Position numbers and translations under genes: made by a program
The notes under the pieces: generated by a model
What the model saw: only the letters and a program-made list of their open reading frames with translations
Database searches by the model: none
Told to the model about the DNA's origin: nothing
Shown here: positions 35,719 to 45,146 of the stretch, piece by piece
Layout: the number at the start of each line of letters is the position of its first letter
Position numbering within the stretch: position 1 is the first letter of the stretch
Assembly: GCA_964470995.1 (NCBI GenBank)
Contig: CAYYEP010000005.1
Location: forward strand, 1 to 63,887
Direction of reading: 5' to 3'
Length of the DNA stretch: 63,887 nucleotides
From: UBA5738 sp964470995
GTDB lineage: Bacteria; Patescibacteriota; Minisyncoccia; Minisyncoccales; UBA5738

Positions 35719-35746
35719 TTGTTTTTAATAAAAGGTCGATTATAAT
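35719..35746 (+). promoter_or_regulatory. Pilin promoter P2
   Basis: TTGTTT (35719-35724), 16 bp, TATAAT (35741-35746). The leader to ATG 35777 would be about 24 nt. Confidence 0.6.
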
Positions 35747-35776
35747 AATAGATAAAGAAAATAAATACATAAAAAA

Positions 35777-36265
35777 ATGGAATTAACCAAAGACAAGGGT
35801 TTTACGCTTATTGAATTGTTGGTAGTTATCGCGATTATCGGTATCCTGGCGGGTATGGTATTGGTTTCGATGTCGGGAGCCAGATCTAAAGCGCGCGACG
35901 CGCGGCGGTTGTCAGATATGCGGCAATTGGTTTCGGCGCAGGAAATGTATTATGGCCAGTATGATGCCTATTATACTTCGGCGACTTATCCGACTGCCAT
36001 TGGTACGTATCTGACGGCGACTCCGACCGATCCGAGCGGTGCTACGAATGCTTATGCAACAGTGACGAACGTCGGTGACGCAACCAAGTTCTGCTATTAC
36101 GCCCACTTGGAAAATGACAATAGGACGGCGAATGGTTGCACAGCTTCTCCTTATTGCACGTATTATACGGCATCGGAAGGAGGCAACTTCTACAAGACGT
36201 CTGTTACCAGCTTGGTGCTTGGACCTTCGGGAACCGGTATTAACGGATGCTCGACCCAAAACTAA
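35777..36265 (+). CDS. pilA: Major type IV pilin
   Basis: 162 residues. A short leader (MELTKDKG) is cut before Phe by the prepilin peptidase; the mature protein begins FTLIELLVVIAIIGILAGMV with the conserved Glu5 and the hydrophobic helix. The C-terminal part has four Cys, enough for one or two disulfides. It has two good promoters and a terminator of its own within the pil locus, as expected for the abundant structural subunit. The gene symbol is by role; the paralogue number is not known. Confidence 0.93.
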   Translation: MELTKDKGFTLIELLVVIAIIGILAGMVLVSMSGARSKARDARRLSDMRQLVSAQEMYYGQYDAYYTSATYPTAIGTYLTATPTDPSGATNAYATVTNVGDATKFCYYAHLENDNRTANGCTASPYCTYYTASEGGNFYKTSVTSLVLGPSGTGINGCSTQN

Positions 36266-36274
36266 CGAATTTTT

Positions 36275-36305
36275 AAAGCAGCCCTCGCAAGGGGGCTGTT
36301 TTTTG
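36275..36305 (+). terminator. Terminator after the major pilin
   Basis: CAGCCC-TC / GG-GGGCTG hairpin with a GCAA loop followed by TTTTTT, 10 nt after the pilin stop. Confidence 0.85.
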
Positions 36306-36335
36306 ATATGAGAGTCGTGGTAAAATAAATATATT

Positions 36336-37166
36336 ATGGGAATTTTATATTGGTACATATCGGTTTCGATATTCATTATCGGAATGGTAATTGGCAGTTT
36401 TTTGAATTGCATTATCTGGAGATCGTATTGCGGTGAAAGTGCGGCCGAGGGTAGGTCGTATTGCCCCAAATGCCGCCGCTGTCTCGCTTGGTATGATTTG
36501 GTGCCGGTGGTAAGTTTTGCGTTGCTTAGGGGCAGGTGCCGGTATTGTTACCAGCCGATTTCATGGCAATATCCGATTGTGGAGTTGGCAACTGGGGCAT
36601 TTTTTTTGGCCGCGGCCTGGGTTTTTACGCCGCAACTATTCTGGGGCAATTTTTCTTTGATTTTGGCGGCGAAATTGGCGTCGTACTGGATTTTTTTGGC
36701 GGCGTTAGTGGTGGTTTTTGTGGCGGATCTTAAATGGTATTTTATTCCCGACGGGGCAGTGGTTTCGGGTTTTTTGGCGGCATTAATGTTTACGTTTATT
36801 AACGCGGGCGGGGGGTATCCGCGGCGTTTTTTTGATTACGACATGATTTGGGCGGCAACGGCGGCGGCGGTATCCGCGGCGCTCATATTTTTGGCGATTT
36901 TTTTGGCGTCGCGCGGCAAGTGGCTGGGTTTTGGGGATGTTAAATTTGCGCTTTTAATGGGCTTGGCGACGGGGTTTCCGGGAATTTTGGTGGGAATGTT
37001 TTTTGCGAATTTTTTTGGTGCTATACTGGGATTAGTGTTGGTGACGTGCGGTAAAAAAACAATGTCGTCACAGGTGCCGTTCGGGCCGTTTCTGGTTGCC
37101 GGTACTGTGCTTGCGGTTTTTTTTACGGATTCGATATTTAATTGGTATATTTCTTTGACGTTTTAA
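36336..37166 (+). CDS. pilD: Prepilin peptidase PilD
   Basis: 276 residues, polytopic. The start IGSFLNCIIWR is typical of A24 peptidases. Two CxxC pairs (YCPKC and CRYC) form the cytoplasmic zinc loop. The catalytic Asp pair is Asp131 (VADLKWYFIPD) and Asp201 in the GxGD-type motif GFGDVKFALLMG. It cleaves and may N-methylate the pilins encoded on both sides of it. Confidence 0.95.
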   Translation: MGILYWYISVSIFIIGMVIGSFLNCIIWRSYCGESAAEGRSYCPKCRRCLAWYDLVPVVSFALLRGRCRYCYQPISWQYPIVELATGAFFLAAAWVFTPQLFWGNFSLILAAKLASYWIFLAALVVVFVADLKWYFIPDGAVVSGFLAALMFTFINAGGGYPRRFFDYDMIWAATAAAVSAALIFLAIFLASRGKWLGFGDVKFALLMGLATGFPGILVGMFFANFFGAILGLVLVTCGKKTMSSQVPFGPFLVAGTVLAVFFTDSIFNWYISLTF

Positions 37167-37170
37167 CCGA

Positions 37171-37761
37171 ATGAGGCGGAATATTTATAAAAAAAATCAT
37201 AATTTTTTTGATAACGGTTTTGACAGCCGCGGTTTTACTCTTGTTGAGCTGATGGTGACGTGCGCGATAATAACGATCTTGAGCATTTATGTTTCGGCCA
37301 ACTATCATCAGGGGAATCGCGAATTGCAGTTGGAGATGACCGCGGGGAAGCTGGCGCAGGATTTGCGGCGGGCGCAGGAATGGGGTTATTCGGCGCATCA
37401 GTTTGGCGGAATATCATATATGGGTTACGGGGTAACCCTTACCGGCGGCGGTACTACGTATTCGATATATACCGATGATAATTCGAACAACCGATATAGT
37501 TCTCTGACGGATACGATACGAGAGACGACGGTTATGGCAAACGGATTTAAGGTGGAAAGCCTTAAACCTTGCGGCCCGTCGGAATCGTGCGGTACGGTTA
37601 CGGCATTGAGCATTAATTATATTCCGCCGGATCCGGGGGTGGTTATTAGTAATTTGGGCGGTACTCAATATGATAAAGCGACGATCATTCTTAAAATCGA
37701 CGGTACTTCCACGACCCGTTCAGTTGTGGTGAATCGGGCCGGGCTGATATATGTTAATTAA
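37171..37761 (+). CDS. Minor pilin / pseudopilin (GspH-like)
   Basis: 196 residues. A 21-residue basic leader ends in SRG before FTLVELMVTCAIITILSIYV; Glu5 is present. The rest resembles GspH/FimT-type minor pilins (MTAGKLAQDLRRAQEWGYSA). It starts four bases after pilD and overlaps the next gene by 11 nt, so it is first in a minor-pilin run that probably primes pilus assembly. Confidence 0.88.
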   Translation: MRRNIYKKNHNFFDNGFDSRGFTLVELMVTCAIITILSIYVSANYHQGNRELQLEMTAGKLAQDLRRAQEWGYSAHQFGGISYMGYGVTLTGGGTTYSIYTDDNSNNRYSSLTDTIRETTVMANGFKVESLKPCGPSESCGTVTALSINYIPPDPGVVISNLGGTQYDKATIILKIDGTSTTRSVVVNRAGLIYVN

Positions 37762-38320
37762 AAAGATTGCGGCTAATTACCAGAAAGGTTTTACTCTTGT
37801 CGAGGTTTTGACCGCGCTTTTTCTGATTATTGTCGGCATTGGCAGCGGTTATGCGCTAATCAATCAGTCGCTGGCGGCGACAAAAAGCGCCGCTTTATCA
37901 GTGACTGCGGCTTACCTGGGCAAGGAGGGGATCGAGATCGCGCGCAGTATCCGCGATGACAACTATTTAAAAATTCTTTATAGCGAGGCCGGTTACGACG
38001 GGGATGATTCCTGGAGAAGCGGTTTGTATTGTACGGCTTCGGACGATTGTCCGGTTTTGGTTAATTGCGAAGATGGTTGCACGGCGGATTATAATTCGGT
38101 TGCATTATCAACAACGCATACAGGAGATCGCTTGGAATACGAAAGTTTGAATGGTTTTTACAGCTACTCGGGAATTCAAGAAACGCTTTATGAGCGGACG
38201 ATTACCGTTGTTCCTGGATCGGATTATTTGAAGGTGAGTGTGCTGGTGGAATGGAATGAACGGGGAATAAACCGCTCGCTGACGGTTGAAGAAAACCTTT
38301 ATAATTGGTGGCCGCAATAG
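37751..38320 (+). CDS. Minor pilin (GspI/PilV-like)
   Basis: 189 residues with leader MLIKKIAANYQKG and mature start FTLVEVLTALFLIIVGIGSG. The segment AAYLGKEGIEIARSIRDDNY is typical of PilV/GspI-like pilins of CPR bacteria. Several Cys pairs lie in the C-terminal domain (YCTASDDCPVLVNCEDGC). It overlaps the previous gene by 11 nt. Confidence 0.87.
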   Translation: MLIKKIAANYQKGFTLVEVLTALFLIIVGIGSGYALINQSLAATKSAALSVTAAYLGKEGIEIARSIRDDNYLKILYSEAGYDGDDSWRSGLYCTASDDCPVLVNCEDGCTADYNSVALSTTHTGDRLEYESLNGFYSYSGIQETLYERTITVVPGSDYLKVSVLVEWNERGINRSLTVEENLYNWWPQ

Positions 38321-38324
38321 TCTT

Positions 38325-38975
38325 ATGGCGTTTTTAAAGAAAATAAAAAATTGGAATAAGCCCGCAAAAGAAGTCCGTGAAAAACAGGGGGGTTTTACTT
38401 TGGTGGAATTGATGGTTTCATTGGTGATATTCTCGTTGGCGATGACAATCGTGGGGCAATTATTTTTTTATTCGTTGAAGATGCAGCGCCAGATGGCGGC
38501 GCGCACCAAAATGATTAACGAACTTTCTTATGCCATGGAGAGGATCTCGCGCGGTATGCGTATGGCCCAGAAAGATACCACGGGAACGTGTGTTGCCCAA
38601 TACGAAAATTACGAATGGTTTGAGGATGCCAACGGCGATCATGTTAAATTTAAGACGCCGGATACTTCGTTTATATCGTCAACCCCGCTGGATTGTGTTG
38701 AATACTACTTGGACGAACCGGCAGGTTATCCGACGGGAGTGACAGCACTAATGGAGGCGCGCCATAACGAAGGAGGGGCATTTGCGGATTATACGTTGCC
38801 ACTGACATCACCAGGGGTGACTGTGCAATCATTTGCGGTGAAACAGCACGGATGGTCGCAGAACGACACAATCCAGCCGCGGGTGATTATATATATCCGT
38901 GCGATCGATTCCCAGGATCAGGAACTTGAGGCGCAGATGACGGTTTCCCAGCGTAATATCGATATCCGTTATTAA
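38325..38975 (+). CDS. Minor pilin (GspJ/PilW-like)
   Basis: 216 residues from ATG 38325, five bases after the previous stop (an ATG at 38286 in the same frame overlaps the upstream gene and would add 13 residues). The basic leader ends KQGG before FTLVELMVSLVIFSLAMTIV. The region LSYAMERISRGMRMAQKD is typical of GspJ/PilW-type pilins. Confidence 0.87.
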   Translation: MAFLKKIKNWNKPAKEVREKQGGFTLVELMVSLVIFSLAMTIVGQLFFYSLKMQRQMAARTKMINELSYAMERISRGMRMAQKDTTGTCVAQYENYEWFEDANGDHVKFKTPDTSFISSTPLDCVEYYLDEPAGYPTGVTALMEARHNEGGAFADYTLPLTSPGVTVQSFAVKQHGWSQNDTIQPRVIIYIRAIDSQDQELEAQMTVSQRNIDIRY

Positions 38976-38993
38976 GGAATAATTTTTGCGTAT

Positions 38994-39398
38994 ATGGAAA
39001 AAATCACCGAAAAAATCAGTAAACTATTCCGACTGAACCGGCGGCACGGGCGCAAGGGCATCGCGATCTATTTGGCGGCAGTAACTTTGTCGATTGTAAT
39101 GACCGCGGCTTTCGGGACGAGCCTGATTTCCCTTTACCAGTTGAAGAACGTTAATGAAGCCGGAAAGTCGGTGGTGGCGTTTGCGGCGGCCGAAACCGGA
39201 ATTGAATGGGCTTTAGCTAATGTTACCGAGCTCGATTACGGTAGTAAATGTCCGGTGGGCGGTCCGGAGGTCGTGAATTTGGACAATGGGGCGGTTTATA
39301 AGGTTATTTGCGAATTATGTGGCGGCGGTGAGTATTTGTGCGTTTGGTCGGAGGGGACATACAAAGACACCCAGCGTACGATAAAAATCCAAAGATAG
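38994..39398 (+). CDS. PilX-like minor pilin
   Basis: 134 residues. It lacks the FTLxE signature but has a basic start ending in RKG followed by a hydrophobic helix (IAIYLAAVTLSIVMTAAFGT), as in PilX-type minor pilins, then AAETGIEWALANV, which is the usual PilX text after the helix. Four or more Cys lie near the end. Last gene of the minor-pilin run. Confidence 0.78.
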   Translation: MEKITEKISKLFRLNRRHGRKGIAIYLAAVTLSIVMTAAFGTSLISLYQLKNVNEAGKSVVAFAAAETGIEWALANVTELDYGSKCPVGGPEVVNLDNGAVYKVICELCGGGEYLCVWSEGTYKDTQRTIKIQR

Positions 39399-39439
39399 TC
39401 TGGTTGGCTTGAAAAGGAGCGGGAATTTAATATTTTTAC

Positions 39440-41512
39440 ATGACTAAACAGGAGGCGGTCCAAAGGATAGATAAGCTGGTAACCCTTATCAATCGTTATC
39501 GTTACGAATATCACGTTCTGGACCGGCAAGCAATTTCAGATGAAGCTTTGGACTCTTTGAAAAAAGAGCTTTTTGATCTTGAGAACGAGTATCCGGATCA
39601 AGTCTTGCCGGATTCGCCGACGCAGAGGGTAGGCGGCGAAGCGCTGGATAAGTTTCGCAAATACGGGCATAAGACGCCAATGTTGTCATTTAATGATGCT
39701 TTCTCGGTCCAGGATATGATGGATTGGCTGGAACGGGCTAAAAGATTGCTTTCCGAGGAAGAAATAAAAAGGATAGATTTTTTTTGTGAGCCCAAGCTGG
39801 ATGGTTTGGCGATAGAGTTGGTTTACCGGGAGGGAGTTTTGGGGGTCGGTGCGACGCGCGGCGACGGGCGTATCGGGGAGGATGTAACCAATAATTTGAA
39901 AACAATAGAGGCGATTCCTTTGCGGTTGCGTTTGTCCGGGGAAGTAGTTAAAGATTTGCGCGCGGCGGGATTGGACGCGATGGCGGGGGCAGTGGAAGCA
40001 AAAGGTTTGAAAGAGGCGGTTGCCCGGGGCGAGGTGATCATTACCAAGAAGGAATTCGCGCGGATAAACAAGGAACAGCTGGAAAGGGGTTTGCCGCAAT
40101 TTGCCAATCCCAGGAATCTGGCGGCCGGTTCGATTCGCCAGCTTGATCCTAAGATTGCGGCAAAGCGCCATCTGGATTCCAATTGTTATTCGCTGGCCAG
40201 CGATTACGGCCAAAAAACCCATCAAGAAGAACATTTTTTTTTGGAAGTGGCGGGGTTTAAGACTAATAATAAGTTTTCCAAGTATTGCCGGACGCTGGAA
40301 AATGTGTTCGCGTTCCATGAACATTGGTATAAGAACCGCGAAAAACTTCCTTATGAGATCGACGGGATTGTGGTAACAATTAACGACAACGCGATTTTTA
40401 AGAAACTGGGCGTAGCGGGAAAAGCGCCGCGCGGAGCAGTTGCTTATAAATTTCCGCTTAAGCAAACTACGACTATTGTGGAGGATGTTTTGGTGCAGGT
40501 TGGACGTACCGGCGCATTAACGCCGGTGGCGGTGCTTAAGCCGGTCGAGGTGGGCGGGGTAATGATTTCGCGAGCGACGCTGCATAACGAAGACGAGATA
40601 AAGCGTTTGGGATTGAAGATTGGCGATACCGTGGTGGTGGGGCGGGCGGGTGATGTGATCCCCGATATTGCCAAGGTTTTGCCGGAATTGCGTGCCGGTA
40701 ATGAAAAAAATTTTCACATGCCCAAATTTTGTCCGATTTGCGGCGGGCCGGTTGCCAAAAGGGACAGTGAAGCGGTTTGGCGGTGTGTGAATCCAGAGTG
40801 TTTTGCCGTGCAGGAGCGGAATTTGGGACATTTTGTTTCCCGGGCGGCGTTTAATATCGAGGGAATGGGTCCGAAGATCGTCGAACACCTGATTGATGAA
40901 GGATTGATACGCGACGCGGCCGATATTTTTCAATTAAAAGAGGGGGATTTGGTACCGTTGCAAAGATTCGCGGAAAAATCAGCAAAGAACTTAATAGAGT
41001 CGATAGGATTGAGGAAAACAATATCTTTGCCGCGTTTTGTTTATGCGCTGGGAATACGCAATACGGGAGAGCAGACTGCCCGGGCGCTGGCGGATCATTT
41101 TTTGGATTTTGGGAAAATCAGGAATTCTTCTTTGGAAGAGCTTCAGGCGGTGCCTGATATTGGCCCGGTGGTGGCTGAATCGATCCATAATTGGTTTGCC
41201 TTGCCCAAAAACCGGCGATTGGTCGAAAAAATGTTGGCCGCGGGAGTTAGGATAGAGTTTTATCGCAAAGCCGCCGGACCGTTGGAGGGAAAGACGTTTG
41301 TGGTCACCGGAACACTGGAAGCGATGAGCCGCCAAGGGGCTAAAGACCGTATTCGCGAGTTGGGTGGTGTGGCGGTAGAAGCGGTGTCGAAGAATACTGA
41401 TTATGTTGTGGCGGGGGCAGCTCCCGGTTCAAAATATGACAAAGCTAAAAAAATGGGAGTAAAGATTCTTAGCGAAAAAGAATTTATGGAAATGACCGGG
41501 CCGGAAGAATAA
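39440..41512 (+). CDS. ligA: NAD-dependent DNA ligase LigA
   Basis: 690 residues with all domains: Ia (YRYEYHVLD), adenylation domain with nucleophile Lys119 in EPKLDGLAIE, OB fold, four-Cys zinc finger (CPICGGPVAKRDSEAVW...C...C), helix-hairpin-helix repeats and C-terminal BRCT (GKTFVVTGTLEAMSRQGAKD). Between LRLSGEV and GEVIITKKEF there is an extra segment of about 30 residues that I do not see in the standard enzyme, which explains the added length. It seals nicks using NAD. It lies 41 nt after the pilin run. Confidence 0.96.
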   Translation: MTKQEAVQRIDKLVTLINRYRYEYHVLDRQAISDEALDSLKKELFDLENEYPDQVLPDSPTQRVGGEALDKFRKYGHKTPMLSFNDAFSVQDMMDWLERAKRLLSEEEIKRIDFFCEPKLDGLAIELVYREGVLGVGATRGDGRIGEDVTNNLKTIEAIPLRLRLSGEVVKDLRAAGLDAMAGAVEAKGLKEAVARGEVIITKKEFARINKEQLERGLPQFANPRNLAAGSIRQLDPKIAAKRHLDSNCYSLASDYGQKTHQEEHFFLEVAGFKTNNKFSKYCRTLENVFAFHEHWYKNREKLPYEIDGIVVTINDNAIFKKLGVAGKAPRGAVAYKFPLKQTTTIVEDVLVQVGRTGALTPVAVLKPVEVGGVMISRATLHNEDEIKRLGLKIGDTVVVGRAGDVIPDIAKVLPELRAGNEKNFHMPKFCPICGGPVAKRDSEAVWRCVNPECFAVQERNLGHFVSRAAFNIEGMGPKIVEHLIDEGLIRDAADIFQLKEGDLVPLQRFAEKSAKNLIESIGLRKTISLPRFVYALGIRNTGEQTARALADHFLDFGKIRNSSLEELQAVPDIGPVVAESIHNWFALPKNRRLVEKMLAAGVRIEFYRKAAGPLEGKTFVVTGTLEAMSRQGAKDRIRELGGVAVEAVSKNTDYVVAGAAPGSKYDKAKKMGVKILSEKEFMEMTGPEE

Positions 41513-41584
41513 GTTTCTCCGGGGCAGATTGCCGGGCGGTTAGTATTTGAACCGATGAGCGGCCGGAATTTTCAGTTTTAAAAA

Positions 41585-42691
41585 ATGAATTTAATTGTTG
41601 CCCATTTTAAGCGTTTTGACTGGATGATGGCGGGGGCGGCCGTCTTTTTGGGGTTGTTCGGGCTATTGTCGCTTTACAGCAGTTCCCTTTATTCGGGGGA
41701 CTATTCCAACTTTTTTAAACAGATGCTTTTTTTGGGATTGGGGGTGGTTTTGATGATATTGTTCAGTTTTTTTGACTGGCGCCTTTTTCGGGAAAGCCCG
41801 GCGGTAATCTTGTGGCTGTATTTTTTCACGGTCCTGGCTTTGGCTGGTTTGTTTTTTTTCGGGTCATCCAACCGGGGGGTGAGGACATGGTATGATTTGG
41901 GGCCGGTGACGCTGGATCCTATTGAGATGTTAAAGCCGATTCTTTTGATTCTGTTGGCGAAATATTTTACCAAACGCCATGCGGCGATATATCAAATTCG
42001 GCACGTATTGCTGACCGGAATTTACGTGGCGATACCGACGATCCTAATTTTTTTCCAGCCCAATCTGGGGCCGTGTCTGGTAATTGTGTCGTTGTGGGTT
42101 GGTATGCTGACGATCGCGGGGATGAAAAAGCGGCATTTTGCGCTTTTAGCGGCAGTTTTTTTAGTAATGCTGGCATTGGGGTGGGCGTTTTTTCTGCAAG
42201 ATTACCAAAAGGCGCGGGTGATGAATTTTTTCGCGCCCAGCGATCCGTTGGGGGTTTCTTGGAGCCAGAATCAGTCAGAGATCGCGGTAGGTACCGGCGG
42301 ATTGCTGGGTAAAGGTCTGGGACAAGGATCGCAGACGCAATACGGTTTTTTGTCGGAACCGCAAACAGATTTTATTTTCGCGGCCATTGCCGAGGAATTT
42401 GGTTTGGTGGGCGTGGCGTTTTTGTTGGGAGCGATGTTGTTGGTTATATGGAGGCTGACGCGGGCTGCGCTTTCGGCGAGAGATAATTTTTCGCGGCTTT
42501 TTTCGGCGGGGTTTGCGGTTTTACTGGTGGCGGAAGCGGCGATTCATATCGGAGTGAATATCGGCTTTTTGCCGATTATCGGTTTGCCTTTTCCGTTTGT
42601 AAGTTATGGCGGTTCCAATTTGCTGGCGACTTTTGCGATGTTGGGGATAACGGAGAGAATTGTTTCGTCGCCGGCGCTTGCGATCGAATAA
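41585..42691 (+). CDS. rodA: Peptidoglycan polymerase RodA
   Basis: 368 residues with about ten membrane helices, SEDS family. The key loop SEPQTDFIFAAIAEEFGLVG has the essential Asp (Asp262). The otherwise conserved QPDLGTAL motif reads QPNLGPCL here (Asn160 and Pro163). The end has PLPFVSYGGSN-like text (PFPFVSYGGSNLLATFAMLG). It polymerises lipid II during elongation together with a class B PBP, not present in the window. FtsW is the alternative name for such proteins; the RodA call rests on length and loop text. Confidence 0.9.
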   Translation: MNLIVAHFKRFDWMMAGAAVFLGLFGLLSLYSSSLYSGDYSNFFKQMLFLGLGVVLMILFSFFDWRLFRESPAVILWLYFFTVLALAGLFFFGSSNRGVRTWYDLGPVTLDPIEMLKPILLILLAKYFTKRHAAIYQIRHVLLTGIYVAIPTILIFFQPNLGPCLVIVSLWVGMLTIAGMKKRHFALLAAVFLVMLALGWAFFLQDYQKARVMNFFAPSDPLGVSWSQNQSEIAVGTGGLLGKGLGQGSQTQYGFLSEPQTDFIFAAIAEEFGLVGVAFLLGAMLLVIWRLTRAALSARDNFSRLFSAGFAVLLVAEAAIHIGVNIGFLPIIGLPFPFVSYGGSNLLATFAMLGITERIVSSPALAIE

Positions 42692-42735
42692 CGGCTGTTA
42701 TGGCGGCGAGCTGCGTTTTCCACAGTTTTTGGCGG

Positions 42736-42764
42736 TTGTGCCGCAGGTTTTGCTGATATATAAT
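42736..42764 (+). promoter_or_regulatory. Promoter of the O-antigen-ligase-like gene
   Basis: TTGTGC (42736-42741), 17 bp, TATAAT (42759-42764). A 31-codon frame beginning at ATG 42770, right at the expected start, overlaps the next gene by 11 nt and might be a leader peptide; I give it little weight. Confidence 0.55.
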
Positions 42765-42854
42765 AAATAATGTTCAAGCGAGACGCTTTCCGGTTTTTAA
42801 ATGCCGATTCCGGGTGCGGCTGCTTAGATTTAAAACTGAAATTTTTAAATAAAT

Positions 42855-45146
42855 ATGTTGAATAATATACCCAAGACCGCGGTTTATATTTCGTTGTTTT
42901 TGGTGCCGCTTTTTTCCCTGCCGTTTACGAGTAACGCACTTGATTTCCAAAAGCAGTTTTTGCTTTTTTTGGTGACCGGGATCGGCCTGCTTTTTTGGGC
43001 TTGGAACACCGTGAATGAAAAAAAACTGGTTATAAATTTGAATCCGTTGCATCTTTTTGTGGGAGCGTTTACCGCGATTGTATTTGTTTCCGGCATTTTT
43101 TCGCTTTATCGTTACGGCAGTCTTTGGGGTTGGCCGTTGCCGGTTGCGGAAAGCTTCATTTCGCTGTTAAGCCTGGTTTTCTTGTATTTTTTGATTGTCA
43201 ACAATTTTAAAAAGAACGAATTGCATAAACCGATTGCGGTTTTATCGGTATCGGCGGCGATCGCGGCGGTTTATGCGATCATCCAGTCTTTCGGGCAAAA
43301 GATGGGGTTTTATTTGCTTCCCTTTTTGGCGTATACCAAGGATCCTTCGTTTAATACGATTGGAACTACCAACAGTATGGCGATATTTGCCGCGGTTGTG
43401 CTGGCGACGATATTTCCACTGGCGTTCATTTCAAGGAGCAAATACAGCCGGTTGTTGAAATGGTGCGCGGGAATGATTTTTTTTGCGCTGGTATTTTTTA
43501 ACGGCATCATAACGGTTTATTTCCCGGCCCGCTCGGCAAATTCCGATACATTGTTGGTTGTGCCGTGGATTGTGCTGGCGGTAAGCGCGCTGGCGGTTTT
43601 TATTTTTTCGATCAGCGACCATAAATTCCTGCATAAGAATACGAACGCCAAGAACGCGTCGTTTGTGTTGTTGATGGTGACCATACTCTTTCTGGTGTTC
43701 AATCTCTTTGCCAAAACGGTGGTGTCGCAGTCGTACGGTGCGTTTGGAAGGGCGGCCGGAATCCAGGCGGCGACAGAAGCATCGTTGTCGCAATCCGCTT
43801 CGGCTGATATCGCGGTCAATACGCTAAAGCAGTCAGCGCAGAATTTTTTCCTGGGCTCGGGACCGGGTACTTTCAATTATGATTATATAAGGTATAAACC
43901 CGAACAGATTAACCAAGATAACTTGAGCTGGCAGTTGACGTTTTTTTCCGCTGCGTCGGAGTTTATCAATCGAGTCGCGACTACGGGTTTGCTGGGCGTG
44001 GTCGCATTACTATTAATAATCGTGGCATGGACAATTGAAGGATTCCGAATGCTGACCGATGAAGATAATGAAGTCGGTTTGCCGCTGGCGCTTTTTGCCG
44101 GGTGGCTGGGCGTGGCGGCGGCGTTGTTCTATTATCCTTTCAATTTAAGTTTGGCGATGCTGTTTTGGTTCTTCCTGGGGGCGATTGTGGTTATGGATGA
44201 AAAGAAAACGATTTTGTTGCCATTACATTCGGTGAAGTTGAGTTATGCGGTGTCGTTGGGATTCGTTGGTTTAGTGGCGCTGGAAATGGGATTGTTGGTT
44301 TGGAATGCAAAGCATTATTACGCTGAGGTCGAATATTTAGGTGCGGTGAAAGCGTTGCAGAATCAGGATACGGCAACCGCAATTTCGAAGATGGAGGCGG
44401 CGGCGGATGCGACCGACCGGATGCAGGATAATTATTTGACGGGGTTGGCGCAGATATATTTGGCACGGGCTGAGAGCGAGGCGAGCAAGAACAGCGGTAA
44501 CCAAGGCGATAACCAGACAGCGATTAACGCGGCATTACCCTATTTGGAGGGCGCGGTAAAGACTGCGATGCAAAGTACTGAGGGGGCCAACCCAAACAGT
44601 TCGACTAATTGGGCGGCGCGCGGTTATATTTACCGCCGGTTAATAGGGGTGAGTGAAGGTTTCGATACTTGGGCTTTGGATATGTATAACAAAGCGTTGC
44701 AACTGGAACCGTCCAATCCGGCATTGTGGAATGAAATTGGCCAGGTTCATGTAATGAAAAACGACCTGGACAAGGCAAAAGAAGCATTTAAGAAGGCGTC
44801 TGATTTGCGGTCGCAATATATAGATCCTCATTATTATCTGGCTTTGATATATGACAAACAAGGAGATAAGCAGTCGGCGATCGCCGAGCTGCAGGCAATA
44901 ATGTTTTTACTTGATCCGGCGGCGGATAAAGAATCAATCGATAATATCAATAAAGCAATCGATAACCTTCGGAAGGGTAAATCGCTGAGCGGCCAGGAAG
45001 CTGGTGCAGCGATTCAGACGCAATCGACGTCGCCGGTAATTGAAGGAGTTCCGGCTGGCGGCGGCGAGGCCGGGGAAGATGAGGTTCCCGAAGTTACTTT
45101 GCCTGAGGCTGAAACTGGCGGGGAGAAAGGATTTATTGAACCGTAA
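42855..45146 (+). CDS. O-antigen ligase-like membrane protein with TPR tail
   Basis: 763 residues. About ten to twelve membrane helices in residues 1-480 with a large extracellular loop (residues about 295-370) in which GSGPGTFNYDYIRYKP matches the Wzy_C/WaaL signature. The C-terminal 280 residues carry tetratricopeptide repeats (NPALWNEIGQVHVMKNDLDK and the following EAFKKASDL) and end in an acidic, Pro/Glu-rich tail. Members of this family join or polymerise glycans on the outer side of the membrane, or glycosylate pilins (PglL/TfpO type). The pilus locus upstream makes pilin glycosylation a fair guess but it is not shown. Confidence 0.85.
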   Translation: MLNNIPKTAVYISLFLVPLFSLPFTSNALDFQKQFLLFLVTGIGLLFWAWNTVNEKKLVINLNPLHLFVGAFTAIVFVSGIFSLYRYGSLWGWPLPVAESFISLLSLVFLYFLIVNNFKKNELHKPIAVLSVSAAIAAVYAIIQSFGQKMGFYLLPFLAYTKDPSFNTIGTTNSMAIFAAVVLATIFPLAFISRSKYSRLLKWCAGMIFFALVFFNGIITVYFPARSANSDTLLVVPWIVLAVSALAVFIFSISDHKFLHKNTNAKNASFVLLMVTILFLVFNLFAKTVVSQSYGAFGRAAGIQAATEASLSQSASADIAVNTLKQSAQNFFLGSGPGTFNYDYIRYKPEQINQDNLSWQLTFFSAASEFINRVATTGLLGVVALLLIIVAWTIEGFRMLTDEDNEVGLPLALFAGWLGVAAALFYYPFNLSLAMLFWFFLGAIVVMDEKKTILLPLHSVKLSYAVSLGFVGLVALEMGLLVWNAKHYYAEVEYLGAVKALQNQDTATAISKMEAAADATDRMQDNYLTGLAQIYLARAESEASKNSGNQGDNQTAINAALPYLEGAVKTAMQSTEGANPNSSTNWAARGYIYRRLIGVSEGFDTWALDMYNKALQLEPSNPALWNEIGQVHVMKNDLDKAKEAFKKASDLRSQYIDPHYYLALIYDKQGDKQSAIAELQAIMFLLDPAADKESIDNINKAIDNLRKGKSLSGQEAGAAIQTQSTSPVIEGVPAGGGEAGEDEVPEVTLPEAETGGEKGFIEP

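Noticed and set aside
42770..42865. 31-codon leader frame before the O-antigen-ligase-like gene
   Set aside because: It starts almost exactly at the predicted transcription start, has no Shine-Dalgarno and no attenuator-like codon run or terminator.
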